Origin: Streptomyces sp. SBT349 | GTDB lineage: Bacteria > Actinomycetota > Actinomycetes > Streptomycetales > Streptomycetaceae | Assembly (NCBI RefSeq): GCF_001083795.1 | Contig: NZ_LAVK01000032.1 | Coordinates: 1-34,466 of the forward strand | DNA length: 34,466 nucleotides | Direction: 5' to 3' | Shown: in pieces, positions 15,450-23,176 of the stretch | Layout of the letters: the number at the start of each line of letters is the position of its first letter | How positions within the stretch are numbered: position 1 is the first letter of the stretch | Notes under the pieces: model-generated | What the model was told of the DNA's origin: nothing | Seen by the model: only the letters and a program-made list of their open reading frames with translations | Database searches by the model: none | Made by a program: the position numbers and the translations under genes

Positions 15450-15477
15450 GGCAAATGCAAGGGAAGATGCACGTGCA
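15450..15477. promoter_or_regulatory. Bipartite operator B between HATPase and XRE genes
   Basis: GGCAAATGCA (15450-15459) and TGCACGTGCA (15468-15477) are spaced 18 bp. The first has one mismatch to the TGCA-N2-TGCA pattern, the second is perfect and identical to half of operator A (14294-14303). The -10-like TGTAAT of the XRE gene lies 18 bp further on (15496-15501), so the perfect palindrome covers its -35 position. Confidence 0.6.
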
Positions 15478-15570
15478 CGAAAAAATTTGATCCACTGTAA
15501 TCATGCGCACACCCAATGAAGCGCTGAGATGGCAGACTTCGCTCCGGCAGTCGATGAGGGCAGGGAGCAC

Positions 15571-16479
15571 ATGAGTACTCAGCGGATGGCGGGGGGAACC
15601 GATACCAACGTCACCGGCGGTGAGCAGGCCAGCGGGTCCATGGTCCGCCGGATCCTGCTCGGAACGCAGCTGCGGAGGCTGCGCGAGGCCTGCGGGGTGA
15701 CCCGCGAGGAGGCCGGGTATTCGATCCGGGCGTCGGAGTCGAAGATCAGCAGAATGGAGCTGGGACGCGTCAGCTTCAAGCCGCGCGACGTCGCGGACCT
15801 GCTGACTCTCTACGGGGTGACCGACGAGGCCGAGCGCGAACCGCTGCTCGGCCTCGCGCGTTCCTCGGGCAGGTCGGGGTGGTGGCACAGCTACAGCGAT
15901 GTGCTGCCGAGCTGGTTCCAGACCTATGTCGGCCTGGAGGCGGCGGCGGAGCGGATCGGGACCTACGAGCTTCAGTTCGTCCACGGCCTGCTCCAGACCG
16001 AGGCGTACGCGCACGCGGTCGTCGTCAGCGGGCACAAGGGGACACCGTCGCGTGCCGAGGTGGACCGCCGGATCGCGCTGCGGCTGGGGCGGCAGAAGCT
16101 GCTGGTCGCGGAGAGCGCGCCGCATCTGCACTGCGTGCTGGACGAGGCGGCGCTGCGGCGGCCGTTCGGCGGCAGCGAGGTCATGGACGAGCAACTGGGG
16201 ATGCTGCTCGAGTTCTCCGAGCACCCCAATGTCACGCTCCAGGTGGTGCCCTTCAGCAAGGGCGGGCATGTCGCGGAGTCGGGCGCGTTCACGCTGCTGC
16301 GCTTCGCGGAGATGGAGCTTCCCGACCTGGTCTACGTGGAGCAGCTCACCGGCGCGCTCTACCTGGACAAGCGCGAGGAGGTCGCCGCCTACCAGGTCGT
16401 GCTCGACCGGCTCGGCGCGGAGGCGCTGGACGAGAGCGGCACGCGCCGCCTGATCCGCGACATCCGCCGGGCGCTCTGA
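15571..16479 (+). CDS. XRE-family regulator with DUF5753 domain (WhiJ-like)
   Basis: A 302-residue DNA-binding regulator. The helix-turn-helix is near the N-terminus (LGTQLRRLREACGVTREEAGYSIRASESKISRMELGRVSFKPRDVADLLTLYGV), preceded by a flexible Gly/Thr-rich stretch. DUF5753 fills the rest: WWHSYSDVLPSWFQTYVGLEAAAERIGTYELQFVHGLLQTEAYA, a histidine/arginine-rich middle and VQVVPF-like LQVVPFSKGGH. ATG 15571 is preceded by GAGGGCAGGGAG; an earlier ATG at 15529 is possible. With DUF397 and HATPase proteins it forms the classic Streptomyces trio related to whiJ. It is the best candidate to bind the TGCA-N2-TGCA operators at both ends of the locus, controlling itself and the DUF397 gene. Confidence 0.93.
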   Translation: MSTQRMAGGTDTNVTGGEQASGSMVRRILLGTQLRRLREACGVTREEAGYSIRASESKISRMELGRVSFKPRDVADLLTLYGVTDEAEREPLLGLARSSGRSGWWHSYSDVLPSWFQTYVGLEAAAERIGTYELQFVHGLLQTEAYAHAVVVSGHKGTPSRAEVDRRIALRLGRQKLLVAESAPHLHCVLDEAALRRPFGGSEVMDEQLGMLLEFSEHPNVTLQVVPFSKGGHVAESGAFTLLRFAEMELPDLVYVEQLTGALYLDKREEVAAYQVVLDRLGAEALDESGTRRLIRDIRRAL

Positions 16480-16490
16480 GCGCCGCGGGG

Positions 16491-16512
16491 GGAGTAGGGC
16501 GAGAGCCCCTCC
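16491..16512. terminator. Hairpin between convergent XRE and padR genes
   Basis: GGAG-TA-GGGC-GAGA-GCCC-CTCC forms an eight-pair stem with a two-base bulge and a GAGA tetraloop. It lies between the XRE stop (16479) and the padR stop (16520). It has no strong T-run, but its place and symmetry suit a bidirectional terminator. Confidence 0.55.
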
Positions 16513-16519
16513 GCCCACC

Positions 16520-17131
16520 TCAGCCGAACGGGTTGTCCACGCCGTCCGGCAGCACGTCGACGCTGCGCCGCCCCTCGCCCGCCATCACATAGGCGCCGCC
16601 CTCGAGGCGCTCGATCAGGCCGCGTGTCCAGTCCGCACTGCTCTCGGCGTTATGGGTCCACAGGCGCATGATCTCCCCGATATGACCCCACTCGGCGGGG
16701 GTGGCCTCCGGGGTCCAGTGCTTGAGCACCTCCTCGCGCCAGGAGTCCAGCGCCGCGACGCGCTCCCTCAGCAGCGCGACCGCCTCGTCGCGGGGCAGGT
16801 CCACGATGAAGCCGACGCCCGTCGTCAGCACGTCGATCCGCTCGTCATGGGCGCGCAACGACTCCCGCAGCAGATCCAGATACGTCTCCTCGCCCGCGTC
16901 GGTCAGCTCGTACTCCGTGCGCGGCGGGCCGCCGGCCGTGCTCGGCGCGATCTCGTGGGCGACCAGCAGTCCCTGCTTGGCCATCGTCTTCAGCGCGTGA
17001 TAGATCGACCCGGGCTTGGCGTTCGACCACTGGTGGGCGCCCCAGAACTCCAGATCGTTCCTGATCTGGTACCCATGGGCCCGGCCGTGCTGGCGAACCG
17101 CCCCGAGGACCAGCAGCCGCATGACCGACAT
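16520..17131 (-). CDS. PadR-family transcriptional repressor
   Basis: A 203-residue PadR protein. The winged helix is residues 1-85 (RLLVLGAVRQHGRAHGYQIRNDLE, WSNAKPGSIYHALKTMAKQGLLVAHE, GGPPRTEYELTDAGEETYLDLL), followed by the helical C-terminal dimerisation domain (PadR_C / Vir_act_alpha_C type). ATG 17131 has AAGGGG nine bases upstream. It is divergent from the DrrAB-type exporter, and the 189-bp gap holds two near-identical palindromic sites overlapping the exporter promoter. PadR proteins of this kind bind drugs directly and release the promoter of a neighbouring exporter, as LmrR does for LmrCD. The ligand is unknown. Confidence 0.92.
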   Translation of the reverse strand: MSVMRLLVLGAVRQHGRAHGYQIRNDLEFWGAHQWSNAKPGSIYHALKTMAKQGLLVAHEIAPSTAGGPPRTEYELTDAGEETYLDLLRESLRAHDERIDVLTTGVGFIVDLPRDEAVALLRERVAALDSWREEVLKHWTPEATPAEWGHIGEIMRLWTHNAESSADWTRGLIERLEGGAYVMAGEGRRSVDVLPDGVDNPFG

Positions 17132-17180
17132 CCGTGGTCGCCCCTTCTCCGTGTCCTGATCCGCTGTCCTGGTCTGGATC

Positions 17181-17206
17181 CGCGGTGAGAGCAGTCTCTC
17201 ACCGCG
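17181..17206. promoter_or_regulatory. Perfect 11-bp inverted repeat in the padR upstream region
   Basis: CGCGGTGAGAG (17181-17191), loop CAGT, CTCTCACCGCG (17196-17206). No mismatches. No T-run follows on either strand, so it is not a usual terminator. It lies 50-75 bp upstream of padR, next to the first PadR-type operator, and could be a separate operator or a leader hairpin. Confidence 0.6.
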
Positions 17207-17210
17207 ATGG

Positions 17211-17230
17211 TAATCAAGTTTGACTAGTGA
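17211..17230. promoter_or_regulatory. PadR-type operator, copy 1
   Basis: TAATCAAGTTTGACTAGTGA. The core TCAA-GT-TTGA is palindromic, with TA at each outer end. It overlaps the -35 hexamer TTGACT of the exporter promoter. It is identical to copy 2 (17262-17281) except for one base. Confidence 0.65.
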
Positions 17231-17248
17231 AGGCGGGTCGGCTACCCT
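17220..17248 (+). promoter_or_regulatory. Promoter of the DrrAB-type exporter
   Basis: -35 TTGACT (17220-17225), 17-bp spacer, -10 TACCCT (17243-17248). This is close to the housekeeping consensus. The expected start is near 17255, between the two operator copies, so a bound repressor would block it from both sides. Confidence 0.65.
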
Positions 17249-17261
17249 CCCGGGGCTTGGC

Positions 17262-17281
17262 TAATCAAGTTTGACTAATGA
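17262..17281. promoter_or_regulatory. PadR-type operator, copy 2
   Basis: TAATCAAGTTTGACTAATGA, 19 of 20 bases the same as copy 1 and 51 bp downstream of it. It lies just after the expected transcription start of the exporter operon, a roadblock position. Confidence 0.65.
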
Positions 17282-17320
17282 GGGACGGTGGCCTTCCGGG
17301 GCCGCGCGAAAGGGGAACGG

Positions 17321-18346
17321 ATGCGCACCCGCAAAGGAAGCGAAGCAACCGCCGTGAGCGATGTGAACGACACGAACGAAGGAGGCCCGGCGATCCTCGC
17401 CGAGAACCTGACGAAGATCTTCGGCACCGGCAAGGCGGCCAAGACCGCCCTGGACGGCCTTCACCTCTCCGTCGCCCGCGGCACCGTCCACGGCGTCCTG
17501 GGACCGAACGGCGCGGGCAAGACCACCGCGGTCCGCATCCTCACCACCCTGCTGCGCCCCACCGGCGGCCGGGCCGAGGTCGCCGGGCACGACGTGACGG
17601 TCGACCCGGACCGGATCCGCTACCGCATCGGGCTGCTCGGCCAGCACGCGGCGCTCGATGAGCAGCTCAGCGGGCGCCAGAACCTCGAACTCTTCGGCCG
17701 CCTCTACCACTTGGGCGGCTCCGGCGCCGCCCGCCGGGCCGACGAACTCCTCGACCGCTTCGACCTCGCCGACACCGGGAAGAAGGCCGTGAGCCGGTAC
17801 AGCGGGGGCATGCGCCGCCGCCTCGACCTGGCCGCCAGCCTCATCCTGCGGCCGGCGATCCTCTTCCTGGACGAACCCACCACCGGCCTCGATCCGCGGG
17901 GCCGCACCGAGGTGTGGAACGCCATCCGCTCACTGACCGGCGCGGGCACCACCGTGCTGCTCACCACCCAGTATCTGGAGGAGGCGGACCAGCTCGCCGA
18001 CCGGATCTCCGTCATCGACGGCGGACGCCGGGTCGCCGAGGGGACCCCCGACGAACTCAAGGCCACCGTGGGCGCCGACCGGATCGACGTCATCGTGCGC
18101 GACGCGGCCCGCGTCGACGCCGCCGCATCTGCCGTCGGCGCCGCCGTCGGGACCCCGCACACCACCACCGACCCCGACCGCCGCCTGGTGAGCGCCCCGG
18201 TCACCGACCGGATGGCCGCGCTGACGGCCACCGTCCGCGGCCTGGCCGACGCGGGGATCGACGCCGAAGACATCGCCGTCCGCAGGCCGACCCTGGACGA
18301 GGTCTTCCTCCACGTGACCGACGACCGGCGGAAGGCTGCCGCATGA
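17321..18346 (+). CDS. Daunorubicin-resistance-type ABC exporter ATPase (DrrA-like)
   Basis: A 341-residue ATPase: Walker [10 protein letters not shown], signature [12 protein letters not shown], Walker [12 protein letters not shown], and the [17 protein letters not shown] segment and D-loop typical of DrrA-type proteins. The DUF4162-like C-terminal domain ends with [19 protein letters not shown], the conserved DrrA C-terminal motif. ATG 17321 with AAGGGG a few bases upstream is preferred; GTG 17288 and GTG 17354 are in frame but have no good ribosome-binding site. It overlaps the permease gene by ATGA. The pair should pump a hydrophobic drug outward, under control of the divergent PadR repressor. 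Confidence 0.93.
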   Translation: MRTRKGSEATAVSDVNDTNEGGPAILAENLTKIFGTGKAAKTALDGLHLSVARGTVHGVLGPNGAGKTTAVRILTTLLRPTGGRAEVAGHDVTVDPDRIRYRIGLLGQHAALDEQLSGRQNLELFGRLYHLGGSGAARRADELLDRFDLADTGKKAVSRYSGGMRRRLDLAASLILRPAILFLDEPTTGLDPRGRTEVWNAIRSLTGAGTTVLLTTQYLEEADQLADRISVIDGGRRVAEGTPDELKATVGADRIDVIVRDAARVDAAASAVGAAVGTPHTTTDPDRRLVSAPVTDRMAALTATVRGLADAGIDAEDIAVRRPTLDEVFLHVTDDRRKAAA

Positions 18347-19173
18347 CCTCCCAGACCATCCCGCCCCTTCAGACCGTCCCGATCGGCCGCACCCGGCGCG
18401 CCGTCACCGATTCGGCCACCATGGTCCGCCGGGGTCTCGCCCATTGGGCCCGCCAGCCTGGACAACTCATCGTGGGCCTCCTTTTCCCGGTGATGATGCT
18501 GGTGATGTTCGCCTACTTCATCGGCGGCGGCATGGCGGTGGAGGGCGGCGGCGACTACACCGACTTCCTTGTCCCCGGCATGCTCGCCCTCACCATGGCC
18601 TTCGGCCTCGAAGCCACCATGATCGCCATCACTCAGGACATCGACCGCGGCGTCCTGGACCGCTTCCGCTCCATGCCCATCGCCCCCTCCTGCGTTCTCG
18701 TCGGCCGCAGCGTCCTCGACATGCTCAACTCCGCCGGCAGCCTGCTGTTCATGCTCTGCGCCGGCTGGGCCATCGGCTGGCGATGGCACGGCACGGCGGC
18801 CGAGGCGCTGGCCGCGATCGGACTGCTGCTCCTCCTCCGCCTGGCCATGCTCTGGGTCGGCATCTACCTCGGTCTGGTCGCCGGGAAGCCGGAGATGGTC
18901 CAGGCAGTCCAGATCCTGGTCTGGCCCGTCGCCTTCCTCTCCAACGCCTTCACCTCCCCCGACACCATGCCCGGCTGGATGGGGGTCATAGCCGACTGGA
19001 ATCCCATGTCCGCCACCGCGGGCGCCGTCCGCGACCTGTTCGCCAACCCCGGCTGGGAGAGCGGCACCTGGGCGGCGGAACACACCATCGCCCTGGCCGT
19101 CGCATGGCCCCTGGTCCTGCTCGCGGTCTTCGTCCCCCTCGCCATCGGCCGCTACGGCCGACTCAGCTCCTAG
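18343..19173 (+). CDS. ABC-2 exporter permease (DrrB-like)
   Basis: A 276-residue permease with about six membrane helices: [22 protein letters not shown] first, then [14 protein letters not shown], and the DrrB hallmarks [24 protein letters not shown] and [20 protein letters not shown]. The latter is the conserved FxSxxFxPxxxMP-W region of ABC-2 permeases. ATG 18343 overlaps the DrrA stop (ATGA), coupling the two subunits. The stop codon TAG (19171-19173) overlaps the stop codon of the converging response regulator (CTAG), leaving no room for a terminator between them. Function as a drug exporter is inferred from the family and from PadR linkage. Confidence 0.92.
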   Translation: MTSQTIPPLQTVPIGRTRRAVTDSATMVRRGLAHWARQPGQLIVGLLFPVMMLVMFAYFIGGGMAVEGGGDYTDFLVPGMLALTMAFGLEATMIAITQDIDRGVLDRFRSMPIAPSCVLVGRSVLDMLNSAGSLLFMLCAGWAIGWRWHGTAAEALAAIGLLLLLRLAMLWVGIYLGLVAGKPEMVQAVQILVWPVAFLSNAFTSPDTMPGWMGVIADWNPMSATAGAVRDLFANPGWESGTWAAEHTIALAVAWPLVLLAVFVPLAIGRYGRLSS

Positions 19174-19856
19174 CCACGCGCACCGCCCCCCTCGCCCGCT
19201 CCCACGAGCCCGGACTCGTAGGCGATGATCGCCGCCTGTACCCGGTTCTTCACGTGAAGCCTGCTCAGGATCGTGCTGACATAGCTCTTCACCGTGCCCT
19301 CGACCAGGTACAGGCGGCGGGCGATATCCGCGTTGGACAGGCCCTCGCCCACCATGCCCAGCACCGCGCGCTCCCGGTCGCTGAGCGCCGCCGTCAGCTC
19401 CGCCGCCCTGCGCCCCCGCGCTCCCGCTCCCGCCCGCAGCTCGCTGATCACCCGGCGGGCCACCCGCGGGGACAGGCAGGAGGCGCCGTCCGCCACCGCG
19501 TGCACGCCCGCGATCAGCTCCCGGGGATCCGACGCCTTCAGCAGGAACCCCGCCGCGCCCTCGTCCAGCGCCCGGGTGATGTACTCGTCCTGGCCGAACG
19601 TGGTCAGCATGATCACCGCCGTACTCGGCACGACCGACCTCAGCTCCGAGAGCGCGGTGAGCCCGTCCGTCCCCGGCATCCGGATGTCGAGCAGCACCAC
19701 GTCCGGCCGGTGTGCCCGCGCCAGCTCGACGGCCTGGTGGCCGTCCCCCGCCTCCGCGACGACCTCGATCTCCGCGTCGGAGGCGAGAATCGCCCGCACC
19801 CCCGCCCTGATCATCGCCTCGTCGTCCGCGAGCAGCACCCGCAGAGCGCCTGTCAT
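19170..19856 (-). CDS. NarL/FixJ-family response regulator (module 2)
   Basis: A 228-residue regulator. Receiver: D11/D12 in [12 protein letters not shown], phospho-acceptor D57 in [10 protein letters not shown], switch Thr in IMLTTF, Lys in FLLKAS. LuxR-type helix-turn-helix: [53 protein letters not shown], DesR/NarL type. ATG 19856 is preceded by a perfect AAAGGAGGT. It follows the kinase gene by 28 bp in one operon. The module (kinase plus regulator, divergent from an ABC exporter) resembles module 1 but has different operators. It probably activates the exporter genes at 21455-23103. Confidence 0.93.
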   Translation of the reverse strand: MTGALRVLLADDEAMIRAGVRAILASDAEIEVVAEAGDGHQAVELARAHRPDVVLLDIRMPGTDGLTALSELRSVVPSTAVIMLTTFGQDEYITRALDEGAAGFLLKASDPRELIAGVHAVADGASCLSPRVARRVISELRAGAGARGRRAAELTAALSDRERAVLGMVGEGLSNADIARRLYLVEGTVKSYVSTILSRLHVKNRVQAAIIAYESGLVGAGEGGGARG

Positions 19857-19884
19857 CCGTACCTCCTTTCCCCGGCTCCCCCTG

Positions 19885-21345
19885 TCATCTCTGGTGGAGC
19901 GTGTCCTTGGACACCAGCACATCCCCGTCGTCGAAGCACAGCCGGTAGGTGGTGTTCGACAGGTCGAAGACGTTGTCATCGACCCGGTAGTACTGGCACA
20001 CCGCTCCCCGCAGGGCCGGCGGCTCCGCCAGCAGCGGCGACGGGTTGCTGAATCCTCCGGACAGCATGTCGGCCAGCTCGGCCCGCGGCTGCCCGACCCG
20101 GATGCGCTCGAACTCCGAGGGCTCCATCGAGGTGGTCATCACCGTGAGCACATACAGCGTCACCAGGACACCCACCAAGGCCGCCGCAGCCGCGAGCGGC
20201 AGCGTGGAGACCAGCAGCAGATGACGGCGTACCTGCCGCGCGGCCCCCGCCAGGTCCTCGGGCGGATCGGACCGCTCCTTCGGTGCCTCCCGTTCGCCCA
20301 CCGCCGGAGGCGGCACCCGGGGCAGCCGGGCGACCACCTCGAAGCCCTCGCCGTGCGGCCCGGCCCGCAGGCTCCCACCCGCCAGGCGGGTCCGCTCGTC
20401 CAGGCTGATCAGCCCCGTCCCGCCCCGGACGGACGCCGGGGACGTGGTCTCCGTCGGCGGTCCGTTGACCACGGTGATCACCGCCTCGTCGGCCGAATCC
20501 TCCACCCGGACCCGTATGGGCCCGCCCGGCGCGTGCTTCACCGCGTTGGTCAAGGACTCCTGCACCACCCGGCGGGCGGCGTGCCGGGTCGCGGGTGGCC
20601 ACTCCTCCGCCTCGTCCTCCCCCGCCGCCCCGGCGCGGTGGTCCCGCTCGAGGACCACCGGCACTCCGGACAGCCGGGCCCGCTCCACCAGGGCCGCGAT
20701 GTCCTCGTCCGCCGTCCCCGTCGGCTCCTCGTGCCGCTCACCGAGCAGCCCGATGATCTCGTGCAGCCGCTCGGTGGCCGCCACAGCTCCCGCGCGCAGC
20801 CGGGCGGCGGTGGCCCGGTGCGTCTCGCCCAACTCGGGGGAGAGCTCCAGTCCCCCTGCGACCAGGGCCATCAGGCTGAGCTCGTGCCCCAGCGAATCGT
20901 GCATGTCCTGGGCGATCCTCGCGCGCTCCCGCAGCCGGGCCTGCTCGGCCGCGAGCACCTTCTCCCGCTGGAGCTGCTCGGCGCGAGCCCAACCGGCCCT
21001 GAGCAACAGCGTCCTCTGCTGCCACCAGCTCCCGGCCCACCACGGCAGCAGGACGGTCGCGAACTGGAGCAGCAGGACGTTGATCCATATGGTCAAGCCC
21101 CCGAGGAGGAGGGCGAAGAGCAGGCCGGCGGCCACCAGGATCGCGAAGATGTACTGCGAGTGCCGCAGCTCCTTCGTCCAGCGCCCGCCTATCAGACTGA
21201 GGATGCACGTCAGGACGATCAGCAGCGCGTGGCTCAGCCCGTCGACCAGGCCCAGCAGACTCGTCACGGCCGCGCTCGCCAGGTAGACGCGTCCGTCGGG
21301 AATGGCGGAATCGGAGAAAAGAACTCGGAGGAACCTGCGCTTCAT
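19885..21345 (-). CDS. Sensor histidine kinase with C-terminal membrane segment and extra domain
   Basis: A 486-residue kinase. Residues 20-115 carry about four membrane helices. HisKA_3 has H149 in RIAQDMHDSLGHELSLMALV. The HATPase domain shows VVQESLTNAVKHAPG and GGTGLISLDERTRLAGG. Unlike ordinary kinases of this family it continues: a further membrane helix near residues 375-402 (LLLVSTLPLAAAAALVGVLV) and an 84-residue tail with two cysteines (about 450 and 470). The tail pattern FERIRVGQPRAELADML ... YRLCFDDGDVLVSKD recalls BamE/SmpA-like small domains. If the helix spans the membrane, the tail lies outside. ATG 21345 lacks a ribosome-binding site but has TAGCGT 7 nt upstream, suggesting a leaderless start. 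Confidence 0.9.
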   Translation of the reverse strand: MKRRFLRVLFSDSAIPDGRVYLASAAVTSLLGLVDGLSHALLIVLTCILSLIGGRWTKELRHSQYIFAILVAAGLLFALLLGGLTIWINVLLLQFATVLLPWWAGSWWQQRTLLLRAGWARAEQLQREKVLAAEQARLRERARIAQDMHDSLGHELSLMALVAGGLELSPELGETHRATAARLRAGAVAATERLHEIIGLLGERHEEPTGTADEDIAALVERARLSGVPVVLERDHRAGAAGEDEAEEWPPATRHAARRVVQESLTNAVKHAPGGPIRVRVEDSADEAVITVVNGPPTETTSPASVRGGTGLISLDERTRLAGGSLRAGPHGEGFEVVARLPRVPPPAVGEREAPKERSDPPEDLAGAARQVRRHLLLVSTLPLAAAAALVGVLVTLYVLTVMTTSMEPSEFERIRVGQPRAELADMLSGGFSNPSPLLAEPPALRGAVCQYYRVDDNVFDLSNTTYRLCFDDGDVLVSKDTLHQR

Positions 21346-21352
21346 TCCCGTC

Positions 21353-21358
21353 ACGCTA
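21353..21358 (-). promoter_or_regulatory. -10 element TAGCGT of the module 2 kinase-regulator operon
   Basis: The minus strand reads TAGCGT, then GACGGGA (7 nt), then ATG 21345. The hexamer and spacing are the same as before the divergent ABC gene and before ABC module 1. The expected transcription start is at the A of ATG. Confidence 0.55.
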
Positions 21359-21441
21359 GCAACGCGCCACCCGGCCCGGAACTGACGAAAGTAAGGACTA
21401 TGACTGCCGATCGACCAGATGTCACGGGGGTGCGCCGTCCC

Positions 21442-21447
21442 TAGCGT
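21442..21447 (+). promoter_or_regulatory. -10 element TAGCGT of ABC module 2
   Basis: TAGCGT is followed by GTGACCC (7 nt) and the GTG start at 21455, without a ribosome-binding site. The 109-bp divergent region also contains ACTGACGA (21381-21388) and ACTGCCGA (21403-21410), direct repeats 22 bp apart that could bind the response regulator. Confidence 0.55.
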
Positions 21448-21454
21448 GTGACCC

Positions 21455-22366
21455 GTGATTGTTCTGCGAGATCTCACGAAGAGGTACGGAGAGAAAGTGG
21501 CGGTCGCCGGTCTCTCCCTGGAAATCCGGCCCGGCCGGGTCACCGGATTCCTCGGGCCCAACGGCGCGGGGAAATCGACGACCATGCGCATGATCACCGG
21601 CCTGGACGCGCCCACCGCCGGCACGGCACTGATCGACGGGCGGCCCTATGCGACGCTGCCCCACCCGCTGCGGGAGGTCGGCGCCCTGCTCGAGGCCGGC
21701 TCGGCACACCCGGGCAGGACGGCCAGGAGTCATCTGCTCGGCATCGCCAGGAGCAACGGCATACCGGCCCGGCGGGTGGCCGAGGTCCTGGAGCTCGCGG
21801 GCCTGGCGGAGGTGGCGCGCAAGCGGGTCGGTTCCTTCTCCCTGGGCATGAACCAGCGCCTCGGTATCGCCGCGGCCCTGCTCGGCGACCCGCGCGTGTT
21901 GCTGTTCGACGAGCCGGTCAACGGCCTCGACCCCGACGGCGTGCGCTGGATACGGGAGCTGATCCGGTCGCTGGCCGCGGAGGGGCGCACCGTCTTCCTC
22001 TCCAGTCACCTGATGAGCGAGATGCAGGAGACCGCCGACCACCTCGTCGTCATCGGCCGTGGGCGGCTGATAGCCGACGCACCCATCGCCGAGGTCATCG
22101 GCGGGAGTGCACGCAACGCGGTGCGGGTCCGCTCCCCGAGGGCCGAGGACCTGGGGCGGCGGCTCCTCGGCTCCGGAATGACGGTCGAAAGTCCGAACGC
22201 GGGAGAAATCATGGTGGGCGGCGGATCACTCGACGCCATAGGCGAGTTGGCCTTTGCGGAGGGGATCCCTCTGCACGAGCTCAGCCCGCGCCAGGCCACC
22301 CTGGAACAGGCGTACATGGAGTTGACGGCGGACAGCGTGGAATACGGCGAACGGGAGGGGAAATGA
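21455..22366 (+). CDS. ABC exporter ATPase (module 2)
   Basis: A 303-residue ATPase: Walker A GPNGAGKST, signature FSLGMNQRLGIA, Walker B LLFDEPVNGLD, FLSSHLMSEMQETADHLVVIG after it, and a C-terminal accessory domain ending in LSPRQATLEQAYMELTADSVEYGER. It is strongly similar to the ATPase at 1154-2080 in the same motifs, down to the order [20 protein letters not shown] and LMSEM. GTG 21455 is the start: IVLRDLTKRYG follows at once, and TAGCGT lies 7 nt upstream. The permease gene overlaps its stop (ATGA). Divergent from the kinase-regulator pair, it is probably switched on by that system; the exported substrate is unknown. Confidence 0.92.
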   Translation: MIVLRDLTKRYGEKVAVAGLSLEIRPGRVTGFLGPNGAGKSTTMRMITGLDAPTAGTALIDGRPYATLPHPLREVGALLEAGSAHPGRTARSHLLGIARSNGIPARRVAEVLELAGLAEVARKRVGSFSLGMNQRLGIAAALLGDPRVLLFDEPVNGLDPDGVRWIRELIRSLAAEGRTVFLSSHLMSEMQETADHLVVIGRGRLIADAPIAEVIGGSARNAVRVRSPRAEDLGRRLLGSGMTVESPNAGEIMVGGGSLDAIGELAFAEGIPLHELSPRQATLEQAYMELTADSVEYGEREGK

Positions 22367-23103
22367 AAGGCGCGCTCGCCTTCGAATGGACCAAGCTGTG
22401 GAGCGTGCGGTCCACACCGTGGAGCCTGGGTGCCGGCCTGGCCCTGACCGCGGGCCTCTCCGCCGTGCTCGGCCTGTCGGCCAAGGCCAGCGCGGAGAAC
22501 GGGATCGACACCATCACCACGGCCCCGCAGGCCGCCGCCGACTCCATGCTGCTGGTCCAGCTCACCCTGGTCGCGCTGGCCACGCTCGCCATCACCGCCG
22601 AGTACTCCGGCGGGTCCATCAGGGCGACGCTGCACAGCGTGCCCGTCCGGGGACGGATGCTGCTCAGCAAGACCGCCGTCGTCACCGCCGTCATAGGCGG
22701 CGCGGGGCTCCTGCTCAGCGCGGTCGGCACGGCCTCGGCCGCGCCGTTCATGGGCGAGGTCGGCACGTTCACCGTCGGCGAGGCGCTGTCCACCGCCCTC
22801 GGCACCGCCGCCTATGCGGCGGGGTTGGCCATGCTCGCCCTCGGCCTCGGCACCATGCTGCGGAGCTCCGCGGGTACCATCACCGGCGTTCTCCTCCTGC
22901 TCGCACTGCCTCAGCTGCTGGGGATCACGGGCGTCGAGTGGCTGGAGCGCGCCGGGGACTTCCTGCCCTTGACGGCGGGATCGGTGCTGATGACGGGTCA
23001 TGGTGACCCCTACGGCACGACGGCGGCGCTGGCCGTCATGGCGGCCTGGTCGCTTGCGGCCATCACCGGGGGATACGCGGTTCTCCGGGCCCGCGACGCC
23101 TGA
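22363..23103 (+). CDS. ABC-2 type exporter permease (module 2)
   Basis: A 246-residue permease starting MKGALAFEWTKLWSVRSTPWS, paralogous to the permease at 414-1157. About six membrane helices are seen. The EYSGGSIRATLHSVPVRGRM coupling segment and the ARDA C-terminus are shared with that protein. GVEWLERAGDFLPLTAGSVLMT is the extracytoplasmic loop before the last helix. ATG 22363 overlaps the ATPase stop codon. The next gene, a tipA homologue, starts 74 bp downstream with its own promoter, so this is the last gene of the exporter operon. Exporter type is clear, substrate unknown. Confidence 0.9.
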   Translation: MKGALAFEWTKLWSVRSTPWSLGAGLALTAGLSAVLGLSAKASAENGIDTITTAPQAAADSMLLVQLTLVALATLAITAEYSGGSIRATLHSVPVRGRMLLSKTAVVTAVIGGAGLLLSAVGTASAAPFMGEVGTFTVGEALSTALGTAAYAAGLAMLALGLGTMLRSSAGTITGVLLLLALPQLLGITGVEWLERAGDFLPLTAGSVLMTGHGDPYGTTAALAVMAAWSLAAITGGYAVLRARDA

Positions 23104-23115
23104 TCGGACCCGGAC

Positions 23116-23146
23116 TTGCACCTCACGTTGGGTGAGGGACCACCGT
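23116..23146 (+). promoter_or_regulatory. TipA-type MerR promoter
   Basis: -35 TTGCAC (23116-23121), 19-bp spacer, -10 CACCGT (23141-23146). CCTCAC (23121-23126) and GTGAGG (23132-23137) form a perfect dyad in the spacer. From memory the S. lividans tipA promoter has the same TTGCACCTCACGT...GTGAGG layout. The 19-bp spacer means activation needs the MerR-type protein encoded downstream. Confidence 0.8.
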
Positions 23147-23176
23147 GAGGCCGTACCCGAGAACAAGGAGACGGAC

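Noticed and set aside
15276-15570. Additional small gene between the HATPase and XRE genes (plus-strand frames at 15263 and 15315)
   Set aside because: The frames are Arg-rich with no motif; the region is explained by promoters and operator B.
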